Positions 5,814 to 7,479 of a DNA stretch of 7,479 nt are shown here, piece after piece. Below the pieces are notes generated by a model that had not been told where the DNA came from, ran no database searches, and saw only the letters and a list, made by a program, of their open reading frames with translations. The stretch's first letter is position 1, and each line of letters opens with the position of its first letter. The DNA comes from JBECKR01 sp040235415 (lineage in GTDB: Bacteria > Acidobacteriota > Polarisedimenticolia > Polarisedimenticolales > Polarisedimenticolaceae): assembly GCA_040235415.1 (NCBI GenBank), contig JBECKR010000137.1, positions 1-7,479 of the forward strand, in the 5' to 3' direction. The position numbers and the translations under genes are program-made.

Positions 5814-5834
5814 AACAGCCCGAAAGTTATTACC
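5806..5834. promoter_or_regulatory. probable NikR operator (dyad GGTAnnAA-N13-TTnnTACC)
   Basis: The left half GGTATGAA (5806-5813) and right half TTATTACC (5827-5834) are symmetric at six of eight positions. The left half contains GTATGA, identical to the left half of the E. coli NikR site GTATGA-N16-TCATAC, and the centre-to-centre span is one base shorter. The dyad covers the -10 box and the likely start site, nine bases before nikR, an ideal place for nickel-dependent autorepression. Binding is inferred. Confidence 0.55.
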
Positions 5835-5843
5835 GAGGGCGCC

Positions 5844-6251
5844 ATGGAGCTCGACCGGATCAGCCTCGCGATCGAGAAGGACCTCGTCGAGCGCTTCGAC
5901 GCACTCGTGGCCCGCGCCGGAAAGGGAAACCGGTCGGAGGCGGTCCGCGACCTGATCCGCCGGCGCCTGGTCGAGGAGGAGTGGGAGCGCGGCCGCAACG
6001 ACGCGGTCGCGAGCCTGACGCTGGTCTACGATCACGGCAAGCGCGACCTCGCCGACCGGCTGGTCGACGCCGGCCACGAGCACCATCACGAGGTCCTCGC
6101 GACGCTGCACGTCCACCTCGACCACGACCTGTGCCTCGAGGTCATGGCGCTCCGCGGGAAGCCGGCCGCGCTCCGGCATCTCGCCGAGCACCTCATCGCG
6201 CTCAAGGGCGTCAAGCACGGACAGCTCGTCATGAGCTCCGCGAGCGTGTGA
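5844..6251 (+). CDS. nikR: nickel-responsive transcriptional regulator NikR
   Basis: Dimer/tetramer repressor that binds DNA when loaded with Ni(II). At 135 residues it is the usual length (E. coli 133). Residues 1-45 are a ribbon-helix-helix domain (RISLAIEKDL, GNRSEAVRDLIRRRL). Residues 54-135 are the ACT-like nickel domain. The four nickel ligands of the family are all present by alignment: H78 in GHEHHHE, H89 and H91 in TLHVHLDHD, and C97 in DLCLEV. Extra His at 80-82 and 94 lie nearby, as in other NikRs. RGVRHG-type ending appears as KGVKHGQL (121-128). A GAGG five bases before ATG 5844 is the only SD. It is first in the operon, six bases before cbiM, and the upstream dyad suggests that it controls itself and the transporter. 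Confidence 0.96.
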   Translation: MELDRISLAIEKDLVERFDALVARAGKGNRSEAVRDLIRRRLVEEEWERGRNDAVASLTLVYDHGKRDLADRLVDAGHEHHHEVLATLHVHLDHDLCLEVMALRGKPAALRHLAEHLIALKGVKHGQLVMSSASV

Positions 6252-6257
6252 GACGCC

Positions 6258-7202
6258 ATGCACGTTCCCGACGGCTTTCTGTCCCCCGGCGTCGCCGCCT
6301 CGACCTGGGTCGTCGCCGCGGGCGGCATCGCGCTCGCGCTCCGGGCGGAGCGTCGCGAGTCGACGCCGATGCCGTCGGGGGTGCTCGGCTCGGTCGCGGC
6401 ATTCCTGTTCGCGGCGCAGCTGGTCAACGTACCGGTCGCGCCGGGTACCGGCGGCCATCTCGTCGGCGCGATGCTCGCGGCGGCGCTGCTCGGGCCATGG
6501 CGGGCCGCGCTCGCGATGGCGGCCGTCCTCGGCGTACAGGCGCTCCTGTTCCAGGACGGCGGCATCACGGCGTTCGGCGCGAACTTCCTGGACATGGGGA
6601 TCGCCGGCCCGTTCGTGGGCTACGCGGTCGCGCTCGTCGCGAGCCGGCGGATGCGCGGGCCGCGAGGGATCGCGGTCGGCGCGGTGCTGGGGGCGTTCGC
6701 GGCGACGCTCGCCGGGGCGGCGCTCGTCGCGGTGTGGCTCGCCGGCTCGGGGCTGTACCCGCTACGGGGGATCCTCCCGGTGCTGCTGCTGACGCACGTC
6801 GCGATCGGCCTGCTCGAGGCGACCTTGACGGGCGCGATCCTCGTCCCGCTGCTGCGGTTCCGGCCCGATCTCGTGACCGGGCTCGGAGAGGAACCGGGGC
6901 GGGGGCGGCCGGTCGCCTTCGGGATCGGGCTGCTCGGCCTCGCGCTCGCCGTCGCCACGTTCGTCGCGCCGTTCGCGTCCGGCCTGCCCGACGGTCTCGG
7001 ACGCACCGCGTCGCTGCTGGGGTTCGCCGACCGCGCGCGCCCGCTGTGGAGCGCGCCGATGGCCGACTACGCGCTGCCGTGGACGCGGCTCGCGACCGTC
7101 GGAACGGCCGTCGCCGGAACGGTCGGAACGCTCGCGGTCGCGGCCCTCGCCTGGGCGATCGGACGGTCGCTCGCGGTCCGTGACGACGCGTCGCACCGCT
7201 AG
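6258..7202 (+). CDS. cbiM: nickel ECF transporter substrate-binding membrane component, CbiM/NikM with C-terminal PDGLE (NikN-like) part
   Basis: S component that binds the metal ion and delivers it with the T and A components across the inner membrane. The 314-residue protein begins MHVPDGFLSP, and the start is certain because Met1 and His2 are themselves metal ligands in this family; the third ligand, in APGTGGHLVG, is H67, the same number as in NikM2. The CbiM core has about six hydrophobic segments up to residue 200 (GGITAFGANFLDMG at 101-114 is a family landmark). After a hydrophilic linker (202-217) come a helix (220-238), the PDGL motif (244-247), SAPMADY (265-271) and a final helix (282-303). 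This is the PDGLE/NikN-type tail, so it is a fused NikMN-like protein. The NikR context favours nickel over cobalt. No good SD is seen; coupling to nikR (six-base gap) is likely. An alternative symbol would be nikMN. Confidence 0.94.
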   Translation: MHVPDGFLSPGVAASTWVVAAGGIALALRAERRESTPMPSGVLGSVAAFLFAAQLVNVPVAPGTGGHLVGAMLAAALLGPWRAALAMAAVLGVQALLFQDGGITAFGANFLDMGIAGPFVGYAVALVASRRMRGPRGIAVGAVLGAFAATLAGAALVAVWLAGSGLYPLRGILPVLLLTHVAIGLLEATLTGAILVPLLRFRPDLVTGLGEEPGRGRPVAFGIGLLGLALAVATFVAPFASGLPDGLGRTASLLGFADRARPLWSAPMADYALPWTRLATVGTAVAGTVGTLAVAALAWAIGRSLAVRDDASHR

Positions 7203-7479
7203 GCCGGGCGCCGCCCTGGCCGCGGGTCTCGCGGTGGTGGCGGGTACCGCGCTTCTTCCGGCCGGCCTCTCGGGGCGGCCGGTGCCGCCGTCGAGCTGGG
7301 CGGCGTGGACCGTGGTCGCGCTCTCGGCCTGCGCGATGCTCACCGTCGTCGGCGGAGGTCCGGGTAGGGCGCTCCGGACGGTCGCCTGGATCCTGCCGCC
7401 GGTCGTGCTCCTCACGCTTCCCCTGGCCGTGTTCGCTGCGGAGGGCCGCGGCCGGACCGTCGCCGCGGCGCTCGTGCTC
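7180..7479 (+). CDS. cbiQ: CbiQ-like T component of the nickel ECF transporter, 3' end cut by window edge
   Basis: An open frame starting at GTG 7180 overlaps the cbiM end by 23 bases and runs 100 codons to the edge without a stop. It reads as a membrane protein with a basic N-terminus (MTTRRTARPG), a helix at about 11-27, one at about 40-55, a basic turn (GPGRALRTV, 60-68) and a helix at about 69-85 (WILPPVVLLTLPLAVF), the layout of CbiQ-type T components. The usual DPRxKL motif near the N-terminus is absent. The Ala-Arg coupling motifs that would settle the identity lie beyond the edge. Position directly after cbiM is the strongest argument. GTG was chosen because it gives the longest frame and a typical translational overlap; the SD is weak, and later GTG codons at 7234 or 7237 cannot be excluded. 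Confidence 0.65.
   Translation, partial: MTTRRTARPGAALAAGLAVVAGTALLPAGLSGRPVPPSSWAAWTVVALSACAMLTVVGGGPGRALRTVAWILPPVVLLTLPLAVFAAEGRGRTVAAALVL

Noticed and set aside
4866..6458. Long minus-strand frame (530 codons) under SYLF, nikR and cbiM
   Set aside because: Arg/Asp-rich shadow spanning several real genes and a terminator hairpin on the other strand.
5981..7183. Plus-strand frame (400 codons) across nikR and cbiM
   Set aside because: Arg/Ala/Gly-rich shadow; nikR and cbiM are unmistakable in their own frames.

Overview
The DNA is very GC-rich (roughly 70 % by eye), with G/C at most third codon positions. Apolipoprotein N-acyltransferase (Lnt) and a probable lipoprotein point to a diderm (Gram-negative) bacterium. 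The Ser/Thr kinase has an N-terminal module often seen in Acidobacteriota and similar high-GC environmental phyla (W-x-RVEAVLDEALDL...AFLDRACAGDPELRRRVESLL). An acidobacterial or related origin is therefore my best inference, not a demonstrated fact. I see no rRNA, tRNA, CRISPR array, transposase or phage gene.

Layout. (1) 1-1346, minus strand: a small two-helix membrane protein with Cys pairs, followed 63 bp later by a Hanks-type Ser/Thr protein kinase cut by the left edge. (2) 1347-1438: a relatively AT-rich divergent control region. (3) 1439-3013, plus: complete lnt. (4) 3014-3109: a convergent gap with three G+C hairpins. (5) 3110-3784, minus: a membrane protein of unknown function built from three repeats of two helices. 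(6) 3785-4183: a 399-bp divergent non-coding region with a hairpin, a direct repeat, a palindrome and a near-perfect Shine-Dalgarno sequence. (7) 4184-5735, plus: a two-gene unit with a Trp/Tyr-rich DUF6600-type exported protein (His-rich tail) and a SYLF-domain exported protein. (8) 5741-5774: a strong hairpin terminator. (9) 5785-7479, plus: a nickel-uptake operon, nikR - cbiM (nikMN-like fusion) - cbiQ-like, preceded by a -35/-10 promoter whose -10 box and start region are covered by a dyad resembling a NikR operator. The right edge cuts the cbiQ-like gene; an ATPase gene (cbiO/nikO) would be expected beyond it.

How the genes work together. The last block is the most coherent. NikR (all nickel ligands present) should repress its own operon when nickel is plentiful, and the operon encodes an ECF-type nickel importer (substrate-binding membrane component with Met1, His2 and His67, then the T component). 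Lnt finishes acylation of lipoproteins, and the DUF6600-type protein is one plausible substrate because it carries a lipobox; Lnt is a general housekeeping enzyme, so this is no specific link. The DUF6600/SYLF pair looks like an envelope operon of unknown role. The kinase and the small Cys-pair protein may be co-transcribed.

I find no clear evidence of an entirely new system. The points most worth a second look are the variant NikR-type operator, the three-repeat membrane protein, the small Cys-pair membrane protein with an apparently leaderless start, and the DUF6600/SYLF pair.
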